Shown: positions 25,368-34,875, counted from the first letter of the stretch. The stretch is DNA of 64,000 nucleotides from Peteryoungia aggregata LMG 23059 (GCF_030814435.1 NZ_JAUSUW010000006.1:309821-373820), one strand, 5' to 3'. Notes: generated by a model not told the origin, from the letters alone. Numbers and translations: made by a program.

Positions 25368-26789
25368 GTGCAGCAAGCGGAAATCGGACTGATCGGTCTT
25401 GGAGTGATGGGCTCCAATCTGGCGCTCAACATTGCCGAAATGGGCAATCGCATCGCGGTCTTCAACCGGACGCCTGCGCGTACCGATGAATTCCTCGGTG
25501 AAGCCGGCGAACTCGCCGACCGGATCATCGGTTGCCACACGATCGAAGAATTCGTTGCCGCGATCCGCCCGCCGCGCCCGATCATCATCATGATCAAGGC
25601 CGGCGAGGCCGTCGACCAGCAGATCGCGGCCCTGATGCCGTATCTGTCGAAGAACGATATCATGATCGATGCCGGCAACGCGAACTTCCGCGATACGGTC
25701 GCCCGCTTCGAAAAGCTTGCCGGCACCGATTTCACCTTCATCGGCATGGGTGTTTCGGGCGGCGAAGAGGGTGCCCGCCACGGTCCCTCGATCATGGTCG
25801 GTGGCACCGAAGAGAGCTGGAAGCGCGTCGAACCGGTGCTGACTTCGATCGCCGCCAAGTTCAACGACGAGCCCTGCGTCGCCTGGCTCGGCACCGATGG
25901 CGCCGGCCACTTCGTCAAGACGATCCACAATGGCATCGAATATGCCGACATGCAGATGATCGCCGAAATCTACGGCATCCTGCGCGACGGTCTGAAGATG
26001 TCGGCCGCCGAAATCGGCGAGATCTTCGGTCAGTGGAATAAGGGGCGTCTGAATTCCTACCTGATCGAGATCACTGAAAAGGTGCTGAAGGCGACTGATC
26101 CGGAAACCGGCAAGCCGATGGTCGATGTGATCGTCGATGCCGCAGGCCAGAAGGGGACCGGCAAGTGGTCTGCCATCGAAGCGCAGAACCTTGGCATTGC
26201 CGCTGGTGGCATCGAGGCTGCCGTTGCCGGCCGTGTTCTGTCGTCGCTGCGCGAAGAGCGTATCGCTGCCGAGAAGCTCTTTGGCCTGCCAACCCTCGCA
26301 GAGACGCCCAAGGACAAGGCCGCCTTCATCGCCGACCTTGAAAATGCACTGCTCGCCGCCAAGATCGCGGCATACGCGCAAGGATTTGCGGTGATGTCGG
26401 CCGCGTCTGCCGAATTCAACTGGTCGCTGCCCATGCCGACGATCGCCCGCATCTGGCGCGCCGGCTGCATCATCCGCTCGCAGTTCCTTGACGAGATCAC
26501 CTCGGCCTTCACCAAGGATCCGAACGTGGCCAACCTCGTGGTCACGCCGGCCTTTGCAGAGATGGTCAAGGAGACCGACGGGGCGCTTCGCCGGGTCGTT
26601 GCCCATGCCGCGCTCTCCGGCCTTCCGGTTCCGGCCATCGCCTCGGCGCTCTCCTACTTCGACACCTATCGCCGCGGACGTGGCACGGCCAACCTCATCC
26701 AGGCGCAGCGCGACTTCTTCGGCGCGCATGGCTTTGACCGCCTCGACGGCAAGGACATGCATCACGGCCCCTGGGCCGGCCAGTTCTGA
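25368..26789 (+). CDS. gnd: 6-phosphogluconate dehydrogenase (decarboxylating)
   Basis: A 473-residue NADP-dependent enzyme converting 6-phosphogluconate to ribulose 5-phosphate in the pentose phosphate pathway. The Rossmann loop IGLIGLGVMGSNLALNIAE is at the N-terminus, 'GMGVSGGEEGARHGPSIM' and 'HFVKTIHNGIEYADMQMIAE' are catalytic and substrate motifs, and 'KGTGKWSAIEA' follows. The start is GTG with GCGGAGG 7 bases upstream; the frame extends further but without conservation. Length matches the long form (about 470). Confidence 0.95.
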   Translation: MQQAEIGLIGLGVMGSNLALNIAEMGNRIAVFNRTPARTDEFLGEAGELADRIIGCHTIEEFVAAIRPPRPIIIMIKAGEAVDQQIAALMPYLSKNDIMIDAGNANFRDTVARFEKLAGTDFTFIGMGVSGGEEGARHGPSIMVGGTEESWKRVEPVLTSIAAKFNDEPCVAWLGTDGAGHFVKTIHNGIEYADMQMIAEIYGILRDGLKMSAAEIGEIFGQWNKGRLNSYLIEITEKVLKATDPETGKPMVDVIVDAAGQKGTGKWSAIEAQNLGIAAGGIEAAVAGRVLSSLREERIAAEKLFGLPTLAETPKDKAAFIADLENALLAAKIAAYAQGFAVMSAASAEFNWSLPMPTIARIWRAGCIIRSQFLDEITSAFTKDPNVANLVVTPAFAEMVKETDGALRRVVAHAALSGLPVPAIASALSYFDTYRRGRGTANLIQAQRDFFGAHGFDRLDGKDMHHGPWAGQF

Positions 26790-26820
26790 TTGTGGACAGA
26801 CGCTGACACTGGAACGACCG

Positions 26821-26854
26821 AGGCCCGATATCCCGCGATGTCGGGCCTTTTTTT
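26821..26854 (+). terminator. Terminator after gnd
   Basis: AGGCCCGA and TCGGGCCT form a stem around a 12-base loop, followed by a run of seven T. It lies about 30 bases after the gnd stop and just before the next start codon. Confidence 0.85.
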
Positions 26855-26868
26855 GGCGGAGCAACAGC

Positions 26869-27720
26869 ATGACAGATGCGCTCATCCTTCTTGGCACCAA
26901 GGGTGGTCCTGCGATCCGCCCGGGTGGGCCGAACCCGACCTCCATGTTGCTGAACCTGGCGGCACGCCGGATCGTTATCGACTGCGGGCTCGGGGTTTCG
27001 CGTGGTCTGGTCGAGACCGGCATGTCGCTCAAGGATCTCGATCTCGTCTTCATCACCCATCTGCATTCGGATCATGTGCTGGAACTCGGACCGCTTCTCC
27101 ATACGGCGTGGACCACCGGGCTCGAGCATCCGGTCACCGTCTTTGGTCCGGTCGGTATCCGTGCGGTCTGGGCCGGTTTTCTCGCCTCTCTGGCCTACGA
27201 CATCGAGACGCGGATCGCGGACGAAGGGCGGCCTGATTTGGCGGAAATGATAACGGTGGTCGAATATGGTCCTGGTATTGTGCTCGATCTGCCGGATCTG
27301 ACGGTGGAGGCGCTGCGGGTTGATCATCCGCCGGTTGTCGAGTGCTTTGCCCTTAAGGTGACTGGTGCAGGGCGGACGCTTGTTTTCTCGGCAGACACTG
27401 CCCCTTTTCCGCCGCTCGCCGATTTCGCTCGAGGTGCCGATATCCTTGTGCATGAGGCAATGTTGCCGGAGGGGCTGGAGAGCATCATCCGTCGCACCGG
27501 GAACGGTGCGCGCCTGCGGGAACATCTTGTGGCCTCCCACAGTTTCGCTGCGGACGCGGCTGCGATCGCCCACCGGGCCGGCGTCGGTATGCTTGTGCTC
27601 AACCACCTCATTCCGGCTGATGATCCAGCTTTCGGAGAAGTGCATTGGCGCGCGGCCGTGATGCCCGTCTGGGACGGCCCGCTGGTCGTTGGCCGGGACG
27701 GGCTGGTCATATCCCTGTGA
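26869..27720 (+). CDS. Metallo-beta-lactamase fold hydrolase
   Basis: A 283-residue MBL-fold protein with the metal motif THLHSDHVLE (about residues 63-72), a later Asp in FSADTAPFPPL and a terminal His in LNHLIPAD. The overall pattern resembles RNase Z-like or arylsulfatase-like MBL hydrolases, and the substrate cannot be told. ATG 26869 follows GGCGGAGC. The frame is open much further upstream because it runs through the gnd region in another phase. It starts right after the gnd terminator, so it probably has its own promoter or read-through supply. Confidence 0.8.
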   Translation: MTDALILLGTKGGPAIRPGGPNPTSMLLNLAARRIVIDCGLGVSRGLVETGMSLKDLDLVFITHLHSDHVLELGPLLHTAWTTGLEHPVTVFGPVGIRAVWAGFLASLAYDIETRIADEGRPDLAEMITVVEYGPGIVLDLPDLTVEALRVDHPPVVECFALKVTGAGRTLVFSADTAPFPPLADFARGADILVHEAMLPEGLESIIRRTGNGARLREHLVASHSFAADAAAIAHRAGVGMLVLNHLIPADDPAFGEVHWRAAVMPVWDGPLVVGRDGLVISL

Positions 27721-27836
27721 ACAAGTGACCGGGAAATCGCCGCTGCAGGTGGATAGCTAAAATCCTAATTACTGTCTTATGATAGAGTTAACGGGTCAGG
27801 CCTAGCGTATCGTAGCGGTTAACAAAGCCGTTCGAA

Positions 27837-29021
27837 ATGCAGGCTTTTCCGATGTTTTCTATTGATACTCAGACGATCTTCCTGGGCAGCTTTGCCATTC
27901 TTTGCATTTTTGCCGTGGTCTTCTTGCGCCACTGGCGCGAGGAGCCCGCGCGGACCGAGTTTGTGCTCTGGGCAATCGGCGCGGCTGCGGGCGCGCTCGG
28001 TACCTTCCTGGCGCAGGTCAGCGACAGCCACCTGATCGCTGCATCCTTCGCCCAGAGTTACATGCTCCTGGCCGCGGCCTTCGCCTGGCAAGGGCTCAGG
28101 GTTTTCGATCGCCGGAAATTCGATTTGCGGCTTGCTGTGGCCGGTCCCGGTCTCTTCTTCCTGCTGACGGCCTCCGCTCCGGTCTTCGAGCAGGACATCA
28201 ACGCCCGCATTCTGCTTCTCTGCCTGCTCGCGGCCCTCTACTCGGCCCTGATCGCAGGCGAGCATGCGATTTCGGAGCGGGAGGAGCGGCTTGCCAACCG
28301 TGGCGTTGCGCGCCTATGGTTCTCGGCGCAGGCAGTCGTTCTCGTCGCCAGCGGACTTGCCGTTTTCATCGCACCCATGCACCCCGGCAGTCCTCCCGGC
28401 TCCTTGCCTGCCTGGGCAGGGCCAGCACTTCTCGCCGTGTTCCTGCAGGCGATTGTTACGCCGCTGTCCTTCCTGCTGCTTCTGCGCGATCGACTGGTCG
28501 TCGAAATGAAGTGGGCGGCGGCCACGGATGCTCTCACCGGGCTTTCAAACCGCTTCACCTTCCTCAACCTTCTGCAGACCCTGTCGATGAAGGTACGCGG
28601 GGAGGGTGCTTTCATCTATATCGACGTGGACCACGTGAAGCGGATCAACGATCGCTACGGGCATTCCGGCGGTGACGATGTGCTGAAGACCTGCGCCGAA
28701 CTCATCCTGCGCGAATTGCCCGAACAAGCCCTCCTCGGGCGCCTGGCCGGTGCGGAATTCGCCGCCTATGTGCCCTTCTGCAAGGTCGAGGAGGCCGAGA
28801 AGCTCGGACACATCATTCATGACAGCGTCGAACAGCAGATGTTTTTCCTCGGCGGCGAACTCGTGCCCGTCACCGTCAGCGTCGGTGTCGCCCATGGTGC
28901 GATGCAGGTGACGGCGGACGAGTTGCTGAAGCGCGCGGATGCCGCTCTTCACACGGCGAAGGTGCGCGGACGCAATTCCGTCGTGGTGTGGAACGAGGGC
29001 GAGAGCCCTTCCTTCGCATGA
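27837..29021 (+). CDS. Membrane GGDEF-domain protein with degenerate active site
   Basis: A 394-residue protein. Six to seven hydrophobic segments fill about residues 10-220, followed by a GGDEF domain from about 225. The substrate-side 'IDVDHVKRINDRYGHSGGDDVL' (given here as its two halves, IDVDHVKRIND and RYGHSGGDDVL) is kept, but the signature loop is LAGAEF (about 303-308) instead of GGDEF or GGEEF, so diguanylate cyclase activity is doubtful. It might bind GTP or act as a c-di-GMP effector or partner. A second ATG 15 bases in is an alternative start. It converges on the LacI gene. Confidence 0.8.
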   Translation: MQAFPMFSIDTQTIFLGSFAILCIFAVVFLRHWREEPARTEFVLWAIGAAAGALGTFLAQVSDSHLIAASFAQSYMLLAAAFAWQGLRVFDRRKFDLRLAVAGPGLFFLLTASAPVFEQDINARILLLCLLAALYSALIAGEHAISEREERLANRGVARLWFSAQAVVLVASGLAVFIAPMHPGSPPGSLPAWAGPALLAVFLQAIVTPLSFLLLLRDRLVVEMKWAAATDALTGLSNRFTFLNLLQTLSMKVRGEGAFIYIDVDHVKRINDRYGHSGGDDVLKTCAELILRELPEQALLGRLAGAEFAAYVPFCKVEEAEKLGHIIHDSVEQQMFFLGGELVPVTVSVGVAHGAMQVTADELLKRADAALHTAKVRGRNSVVVWNEGESPSFA

Positions 29022-29058
29022 TTGGCGGTGCGACAGAGCTCTCGGCGGGGTCGGGGGG

Positions 29059-30090
29059 CTACTCCCAGCGCGGTTCGCTGATGCTCTGCAGCAGTTCCGG
29101 ATCGACACCGTCGATGCGGGCGATCACCGCCTTGGCCAGTTCGCGACCGGACTGGCGGACGTCTTCATAGACCGAGATGATCTCGGGTCGGATCCAGTGC
29201 AGGATCGGTGTCCCCTGCTTGGCGACGAGGTCGAGTTCGTGGCCGACACGCTTGCCGGCCGCCTCGATCCCGGCATTGGCCGCGATCGCGCTGCTGCCTG
29301 AGGAGGAGATCAGGCCGTCGGGGGCGTCGGGGCCCGACATCAGTTGCTGGACGCTGGTGCGGATCTGGGCCAGCGGCGCATCGATGTTGATGTGCAGCGG
29401 CACTTCTTCCGCGCCGAAGGCCTTCAGGCCGCGCATGAAGCCGTCGAATGTGTGCTGGTAGTAGGTGAGCTTGCTCGGCGGAGGGAGCAGTGCAATGCGT
29501 TTGCGACCGCGACGGACCAGACGCTCCACCGCGCCGAAGGCGAAGGCTTCGTTGTCGAAGTCGTGATAGGGGTGCACGATCCCCATATTGGTGCGGCCAT
29601 GGGTGACGAAGGGCATGTTCTGGTCTGTCAGAAGACGCACCCGGTCGTCGTCCGGCTCAGTGCGCGAAATGATCACGCCATCGGCCGAACCCGTTTCCAG
29701 AATGTATCGGACGGGCAGCATCGGGTCCTTGGTATGCGCATGCGGGGTCACCACGATATGATAGGGCGTGCCGGACAGCACCTCCGAGATCCCCACGACC
29801 ATCTGGTTGGAAAAGCCCAGGATTTCCTCGTCGATGCCGAGCACCAGGGCAATGACGTTGGTCTTGCCGGTTCTCAGGCGTACACCGGCGCGGTTCGGCT
29901 GGTAGCCCAGCTGGCGCGCCACCATGCGGACCCGCTCCTTGGTCTCGGCGCCGATGTCTGGAGCGTCCTTCAGGGCCCGCGATACGGTGGTGATGCCGAG
30001 GCCCGTCATGAAGGCGATCGTCTTGAGCGTCGGCCGCTCCTTCGTCGCCACTGGGCGGTCTATGAGGCCGCCCCCCTGCTGATCTGTCAT
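29059..30090 (-). CDS. LacI-family transcriptional regulator of the glycan locus
   Basis: A 343-residue LacI/GalR protein. The N-terminal helix-turn-helix reads [20 protein letters not shown] (about 21-40), with the minor-groove hinge helix region after it, then a periplasmic-binding-protein-like effector domain. I choose ATG 30090 (MTDQQGG); the frame stays open for another 114 codons without conservation. It is divergent from the ABC transporter gene, and the 450-base space between holds two possible operators. It most likely represses import and hydrolysis genes until the sugar is present. Confidence 0.85.
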   Translation of the reverse strand: MTDQQGGGLIDRPVATKERPTLKTIAFMTGLGITTVSRALKDAPDIGAETKERVRMVARQLGYQPNRAGVRLRTGKTNVIALVLGIDEEILGFSNQMVVGISEVLSGTPYHIVVTPHAHTKDPMLPVRYILETGSADGVIISRTEPDDDRVRLLTDQNMPFVTHGRTNMGIVHPYHDFDNEAFAFGAVERLVRRGRKRIALLPPPSKLTYYQHTFDGFMRGLKAFGAEEVPLHINIDAPLAQIRTSVQQLMSGPDAPDGLISSSGSSAIAANAGIEAAGKRVGHELDLVAKQGTPILHWIRPEIISVYEDVRQSGRELAKAVIARIDGVDPELLQSISEPRWE

Positions 30091-30343
30091 GTCGTCCCCG
30101 CCACTCGCACAAGCCACGCTTATAATTGGCTTTTCCTCGCCTGCAAACCTGGAGACCGGCACCTCCCCCTGGTGCGGTGAAGAGAAAATCTGAAACGATA
30201 CAGTCGATTTGTCGAGCGATTTTTTGTGCTGCGTCGCGAAAGGTTGCAACTTTTGCGATTGTGCAGTGCGAAGCGAGCCTTGGCAGTCAACAAAATTGCC
30301 GTGAAGGTTTGATGCGCCACGGAAAGCGACCCAAGATGTGGGA

Positions 30344-30358
30344 TTCAAACGATTTAAA
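30344..30358. promoter_or_regulatory. Possible LacI-type operator 1
   Basis: TTCAAACGATTTAAA is an imperfect inverted repeat (TTxAAA-N3-TTTxAA) about 185 bases before the binding-protein gene. It shares AAxCGATTT with the site at 30400-30411. Operator function is inferred from the neighbouring LacI gene. Confidence 0.3.
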
Positions 30359-30399
30359 GTGGCGCAATCTCCCGCCTGCTCCAGGGTTTGTCTATGAGC

Positions 30400-30411
30400 C
30401 AAAGCGATTTG
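30400..30411. promoter_or_regulatory. Possible LacI-type operator 2
   Basis: CAAAGCGATTTG is an inverted repeat (CAAA-N4-TTTG) about 130 bases before the binding-protein gene and 52 bases after site 1, or about five helical turns. Such spacing would suit looping by a tetramer or cooperative binding. Confidence 0.3.
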
Positions 30412-30541
30412 AATGGTCGATTTGCGGTGCACGCAAACGATGAAGACGGCCTCTCAAGCATTTTTTGCGATCCGGCTGGTTGCGTCTCCAAAATCTTTGG
30501 CATAAGTTTTTCCGGCAACGTTTCAGTGAGGGAGGAGACTC

Positions 30542-31777
30542 ATGAATTTTCGTAGCTTTGCGGCAGCTTTGGCCGCCACCGTCGTCATGCCGTTTGCAGC
30601 GGCTCATGCAACCGATCTGGAAGTGACTCATTGGTGGACTTCCGGCGGTGAGGCCGCGGCCGTCGCCGAACTCGCCAAGGCCTTCGATGCCACCGGCAAC
30701 AAATGGGTCGACGGCGCCATCGCCGGCTCCGGCGGTACAGCCCGCCCGATCATGATCAGCCGCATCACGGGTGGCGACCCGATGGGTGCCACCCAGTTCA
30801 ACCACGGCCGCCAGGCCGAGGAACTGGCCGAAGCCGGTCTGATGAAAGACCTGACGGCCGTCGCCGAAAAGGAAGGCTGGAAGGATATCATCAAGCCGGC
30901 AAGCCTGCTCGAGAGCTGCACGATCGACGGCAAGATCTATTGCGCCCCGGTCAACATCCACTCCTGGCAGTGGCTGTGGCTGTCCAACGCCGCCTTCGAG
31001 CAGGCTGGCGTTGCGGTGCCGAAGAACTGGGACGAGTTCGTCGCAGCAGCACCCGCGCTTGAAGCCAAGGGCATCATTCCGCTCGCCGTTGGTGGTCAGC
31101 CGTGGCAGTCTGCCGGTGCGTTTGACGTGCTGATGGTCGCCATTGCCGGCAAGGAGACCTTCGAGAAGGTGTTCAAGGACAAGGATGAGGCCGTCGCGGC
31201 CGGTCCTGAAATCGCCAAGGTCTTCAAGGCAGCCGACGATGCTCGCCGGATGTCCAAGGGCACCAATGTGCAGGACTGGAACCAGGCCACCAATCTTGTG
31301 ATCACCGGCAAGGCCGGCGGTCAGATCATGGGTGACTGGGCACAGGGTGAATTCGCTCTCGCCAATCAGGTTGCCGGCAAGGATTACACCTGCCTTCCGG
31401 GCCTCGGTGTGAACGAGATCATCTCGACCGGTGGTGACGCCTTCTACTTCCCCGTCATCGATGACGCGGAAAAGTCGGCAGCACAGGACGTTCTCGCGTC
31501 TACTCTGGTTGCCCCTGCAACGCAGGTCGCCTTCAACCTGAAGAAGGGCTCGCTGCCCGTTCGCGGTGACGTCGATCTGGCGGCTGCCAACGACTGCATG
31601 AAGAAGGGCCTCGATATTCTCGCCAAGGGCAATGTCATTCAGGGTACCGACCAGCTGCTTTCGGCTGACAGCCAGAAGCAGAAGGAAGACCTCTTCTCCG
31701 AGTTCTTCGCCAATCCGTCCATGACTGTCGAAGATGCGCAGAAGCGCTTCGCCGACATCATTGCTTCCGCCGAGTAA
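30542..31777 (+). CDS. Sugar ABC transporter substrate-binding protein (CUT1)
   Basis: A 411-residue periplasmic binding protein. A signal peptide (MNFRSFAAALAATVVMPFAA, cut near HA-TD) precedes a family 1 solute-binding domain ('LEVTHWWTSGGEAAAVAELA' at the start). It resembles glucose/mannose-type binding proteins of CUT1 transporters. The ligand is probably a mannoside or related oligosaccharide, judging by the beta-mannosidase downstream. A strong GGGAGGAG site precedes the ATG. First gene of the transporter operon. Confidence 0.9.
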   Translation: MNFRSFAAALAATVVMPFAAAHATDLEVTHWWTSGGEAAAVAELAKAFDATGNKWVDGAIAGSGGTARPIMISRITGGDPMGATQFNHGRQAEELAEAGLMKDLTAVAEKEGWKDIIKPASLLESCTIDGKIYCAPVNIHSWQWLWLSNAAFEQAGVAVPKNWDEFVAAAPALEAKGIIPLAVGGQPWQSAGAFDVLMVAIAGKETFEKVFKDKDEAVAAGPEIAKVFKAADDARRMSKGTNVQDWNQATNLVITGKAGGQIMGDWAQGEFALANQVAGKDYTCLPGLGVNEIISTGGDAFYFPVIDDAEKSAAQDVLASTLVAPATQVAFNLKKGSLPVRGDVDLAAANDCMKKGLDILAKGNVIQGTDQLLSADSQKQKEDLFSEFFANPSMTVEDAQKRFADIIASAE

Positions 31778-31942
31778 TCGCGGGTGACCTGTCCGGCCAG
31801 GGGTGTCCCCTGGCCGGACATTGGCCATTATCGACCGGGTAGGGCATGAGCGCCCGTCTGCCGGCCGTGTGCGGGAAGCGTGTGCGTTTCAGCGTGACGG
31901 TCTTGGCTGGCCACCCGTGTCCAGGACGAGGAGGACTGACCC

Positions 31943-32845
31943 ATGGCAAGCCCGTCGCATGCCGGTCGACCCAAGAAGCTGTTTCGCAATCTGAACGCCA
32001 AGATTGCTTCCATTCCCATGGTGCTGACCGCAATGGTCATCTTCCTTGGCGGCACGATCTGGACGGTCGTCTATTCCTTCACCAATTCGAAGCTCCTGCC
32101 GCGCGCGAACTTCGTCGGCTTCGACCAGTACGAGCGCCTGTGGGATGCGCCGCGCTGGGTCATGTCGATCCAGAATCTCGCGATCTACGGAATCCTGTCG
32201 CTGGTCTTCTCGATCGTGATCGGCTTCGTGCTGGCAGCTCTGATGGACCAGAAGATCCGCTTCGAGAATGCGTTCCGCACCATCTTCCTCTACCCGTTCG
32301 CGCTGTCCTTCATCGTCACCGGACTCGTCTGGCAGTGGATTCTGAACCCGGATTTCGGGGTGCAGTCGATCGTGCGTTCGCTCGGTTGGGAGACGTTCAC
32401 CTTCAATCCCCTCTATGATGCCGACATCGTCATCTATGGCATTCTGATTGCCGGTCTTTGGCAGGGCACGGGGCTCGTCATGTGCCTGTTGCTCGCGGGC
32501 TTGCGCGGCATCGACGAGGACATCTGGAAGGCTTCACGCGTCGACGGCATTCCGATATGGAAGACCTATCTCTTCATCATCATCCCGATGATGCGCCCGG
32601 TCTTCATCACCACGCTCGTGATTATCACATCAGGCATTGTCCGCCTCTATGACCTCGTTGTCGCCCAGACCAGCGGCGGCCCCGGCATCGCCTCCGAAGT
32701 TCCGGCAAAGTACGTCTACGACTACATGTTCCAGGCGCAGAACCTCGGACAGGGCTTCGCCGCCTCCACCATGATGCTGCTGACGGTTGCCATCGTCATC
32801 ATCCCCTGGGCCTATCTCGAATTCGGAGGAAAGAAGCGTGGCTAA
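31943..32845 (+). CDS. Sugar ABC transporter permease, MalF type
   Basis: A 300-residue inner membrane permease with six hydrophobic segments and an EAA-like loop (EDIWKASRVDGIPIWKTYLF) that contacts the ATPase. 'FVGFDQYERLW' and 'YPFALSFIVTGLVWQW' are typical of the first CUT1 permease. The ATG follows GAGGAGGA. The gap of 165 bases after the binding-protein gene is usual where the binding protein is made in excess. The next permease overlaps its end. Confidence 0.92.
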   Translation: MASPSHAGRPKKLFRNLNAKIASIPMVLTAMVIFLGGTIWTVVYSFTNSKLLPRANFVGFDQYERLWDAPRWVMSIQNLAIYGILSLVFSIVIGFVLAALMDQKIRFENAFRTIFLYPFALSFIVTGLVWQWILNPDFGVQSIVRSLGWETFTFNPLYDADIVIYGILIAGLWQGTGLVMCLLLAGLRGIDEDIWKASRVDGIPIWKTYLFIIIPMMRPVFITTLVIITSGIVRLYDLVVAQTSGGPGIASEVPAKYVYDYMFQAQNLGQGFAASTMMLLTVAIVIIPWAYLEFGGKKRG

Positions 32846-33782
32846 TCCCGGTTCTCTGAACACCACCGCCGCCGGTTTCGATGCCGTCTCCGATCGTCTC
32901 GGAGCCGGGCCCCGCGGCGCAAAGCCGAAGCGCACCTTCTCACCGCGCAACATCATGCTCTACGGATCGCTGATCTTCTTTGCGATCTACTATCTGATCC
33001 CGCTCTACGTGATGATCGTCACCTCGCTTAAGGGTATGCCGGAGATCCGTCTCGGCAACATCTTCTCGCCGCCGGTCGAGATCACCTTCGAGCCCTGGGT
33101 CAAGGCTTGGGCGACCGCCTGCACCGGCCTTAATTGCGATGGCCTGTCCCGCGGCTTCTGGAATTCGGTGCGCATCACGGTGCCGTCGACGCTGATCTCG
33201 ATCCTGATTGCCTCGGTCAACGGCTATGCGCTCGCCAACTGGCGCTTCAAGGGTGCTGAACTGTTCTTCACGATCCTGATCATCGGGGCCTTCATTCCCT
33301 ATCAGGTGATGATCTATCCGATCGTCATCGTGCTGCGCGAACTCGGCATCTACGGCACGCTGACCGGCCTCGTGATCGTGCACACCATCTTCGGCATGCC
33401 GATCCTGACGCTGCTGTTCCGCAACTATTTCACCTCGCTGCCGGAAGAGCTGTTCAAGGCGGCGCGCATCGACGGGGCAGGGTTCTGGCAGATCTATCTC
33501 CGCATCATGCTGCCGATGTCGCTGCCGATCTTCGTCGTTGCGATGATCCTGCAGATCACCGGCATTTGGAACGACTTCCTGTTCGGCGTGGTGTTCACGC
33601 GGCCGGAATACTACCCGATGACCGTGCAGCTGAACAACATCGTCAACTCGGTCCAGGGCGTGAAGGAATACAACGTCAACATGGCCGCAACACTGCTCAC
33701 CGGCGCCGTGCCGCTCATCGTCTACTTCATTTCCGGACGCCTCTTCGTCCGGGGCATCGCCGCCGGCGCAGTCAAGGGTTAA
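32838..33782 (+). CDS. Sugar ABC transporter permease, MalG type
   Basis: A 314-residue permease with six hydrophobic segments and the EAA loop LPEELFKAARIDGAGFWQIY. The start is taken as GTG 32838, with GGAGGA 8 bases upstream, overlapping the stop of the previous permease by eight bases. A longer frame from 32787 would overlap far more and has no better ribosome site. It forms the membrane channel with the preceding permease. Confidence 0.9.
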   Translation: MANPGSLNTTAAGFDAVSDRLGAGPRGAKPKRTFSPRNIMLYGSLIFFAIYYLIPLYVMIVTSLKGMPEIRLGNIFSPPVEITFEPWVKAWATACTGLNCDGLSRGFWNSVRITVPSTLISILIASVNGYALANWRFKGAELFFTILIIGAFIPYQVMIYPIVIVLRELGIYGTLTGLVIVHTIFGMPILTLLFRNYFTSLPEELFKAARIDGAGFWQIYLRIMLPMSLPIFVVAMILQITGIWNDFLFGVVFTRPEYYPMTVQLNNIVNSVQGVKEYNVNMAATLLTGAVPLIVYFISGRLFVRGIAAGAVKG

Positions 33783-33786
33783 GTTC

Positions 33787-34875
33787 ATGTCGCATAGTGT
33801 ATCGATCAAGGACCTCTCGTTGAGCTTCGGTGCCGTCAAGGTGCTGGAAAACCTCAATCTCGACATCGTCGACGGTGAGTTCATCGTTCTCCTCGGCTCA
33901 TCCGGCTGCGGCAAGTCCACGCTGCTCAACTGCATCGCCGGTCTGCTCGAACCGACCGACGGGCAGATATTCATCAAGGGTAAGAACGTCACCTGGGAAG
34001 AGCCCAAGGACCGTGGCATCGGCATGGTGTTCCAGTCCTATGCGCTCTATCCGCAGATGTCGGTGAAGAAAAACCTCTCCTTCGGCCTGCAGGTCGCCAA
34101 GATGCCGAAGGACGAAATCGAAAAACGCGTGCAACGTGCCGCCGACATCCTGCAGATCGGCCCGCTGCTCGACCGCAAGCCCTCGGCACTCTCAGGTGGC
34201 CAGCGTCAGCGCGTGGCAATCGGTCGTGCGCTTGTGCGCGACGTCGATGTCTTCCTCTTCGACGAACCACTCTCCAACCTCGATGCAAAGCTGCGCTCGG
34301 AGCTGCGCGTCGAGATCAAGCGTCTGCATCACAGCCTCAAGAATACGATGATTTACGTCACCCATGACCAGATCGAGGCCCTGACGCTCGCCGACCGCAT
34401 CGCGATCATGAAAAGCGGCGTTATCCAGCAGCTTGCCGATCCGAACACGATCTACAACCAGCCGCGAAACCTTTTCGTTGCCGGCTTCATCGGCTCGCCG
34501 TCGATGAATTTCCTACACGGCGATCTCGTCAACGAGGGCGGCGAGATCTTCTTCCGCACCCACGACGTGCTCTTCTCGATGAAGGGATATCGCGCGCAGG
34601 AGCCTCTGACCGGCGGTCGCAAGGTCGTCCTCGGCGTGCGGCCGGAGCATATCAAGGTTGATGAAGAGAGTGGCATCAGCGAATTGCACGAGGCCGTCGT
34701 CGACATCGAGGAGCCGATGGGCGCCGACAACCTGCTGTGGCTGAAACATGCTGGCCACACGATGTCGGTCCGCATCGGCGGCACACGCCGCTATGCGCCG
34801 GGTGCCAAGGTGCGGCTGGGCTTCGACATGGAAGTCGCCTCGCTCTTCGATGCCCAGACCGAAGAGCGCATCTGA
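33787..34875 (+). CDS. Sugar ABC transporter ATP-binding protein (UgpC/MalK type)
   Basis: A 362-residue ATPase with Walker A GSSGCGKST (about 38-46), Q-loop 'FQSYALYPQMS', signature LSGGQRQRVAIGRAL, Walker B VFLFDEPLSNLDA, and the H-loop His in VTHDQIEAL. The C-terminal TOBE domain from about residue 240 is typical of CUT1 ATPases. It begins four bases after the second permease gene. A terminator follows. Confidence 0.93.
   Translation: MSHSVSIKDLSLSFGAVKVLENLNLDIVDGEFIVLLGSSGCGKSTLLNCIAGLLEPTDGQIFIKGKNVTWEEPKDRGIGMVFQSYALYPQMSVKKNLSFGLQVAKMPKDEIEKRVQRAADILQIGPLLDRKPSALSGGQRQRVAIGRALVRDVDVFLFDEPLSNLDAKLRSELRVEIKRLHHSLKNTMIYVTHDQIEALTLADRIAIMKSGVIQQLADPNTIYNQPRNLFVAGFIGSPSMNFLHGDLVNEGGEIFFRTHDVLFSMKGYRAQEPLTGGRKVVLGVRPEHIKVDEESGISELHEAVVDIEEPMGADNLLWLKHAGHTMSVRIGGTRRYAPGAKVRLGFDMEVASLFDAQTEERI

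Larger units (their letters stand above)
30091..30541. other. Long divergent intergenic region of the glycan locus
   Basis: 451 bases without a supported gene, AT-richer than the flanks. The motif CGATTT recurs five times (30192-30440), twice inside short inverted repeats listed separately. A GGGAGGAGA ribosome site is at its right end, before the binding-protein gene. I see no terminator or RNA gene. The long space suggests complex control of the transporter operon. Confidence 0.6.

Noticed and set aside
24951..27056. 701-codon open frame on the minus strand
   Set aside because: It lies opposite the end of ccoI, ccoS and all of gnd, each with clear motifs. Long antisense frames are common in GC-rich DNA, and its translation is rich in Asp, Arg and His with no domain.
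30091..30432. Upstream extension of the LacI frame
   Set aside because: The extra 114 codons carry no LacI features, and the HTH sits about 20 residues after the chosen start, as is usual.
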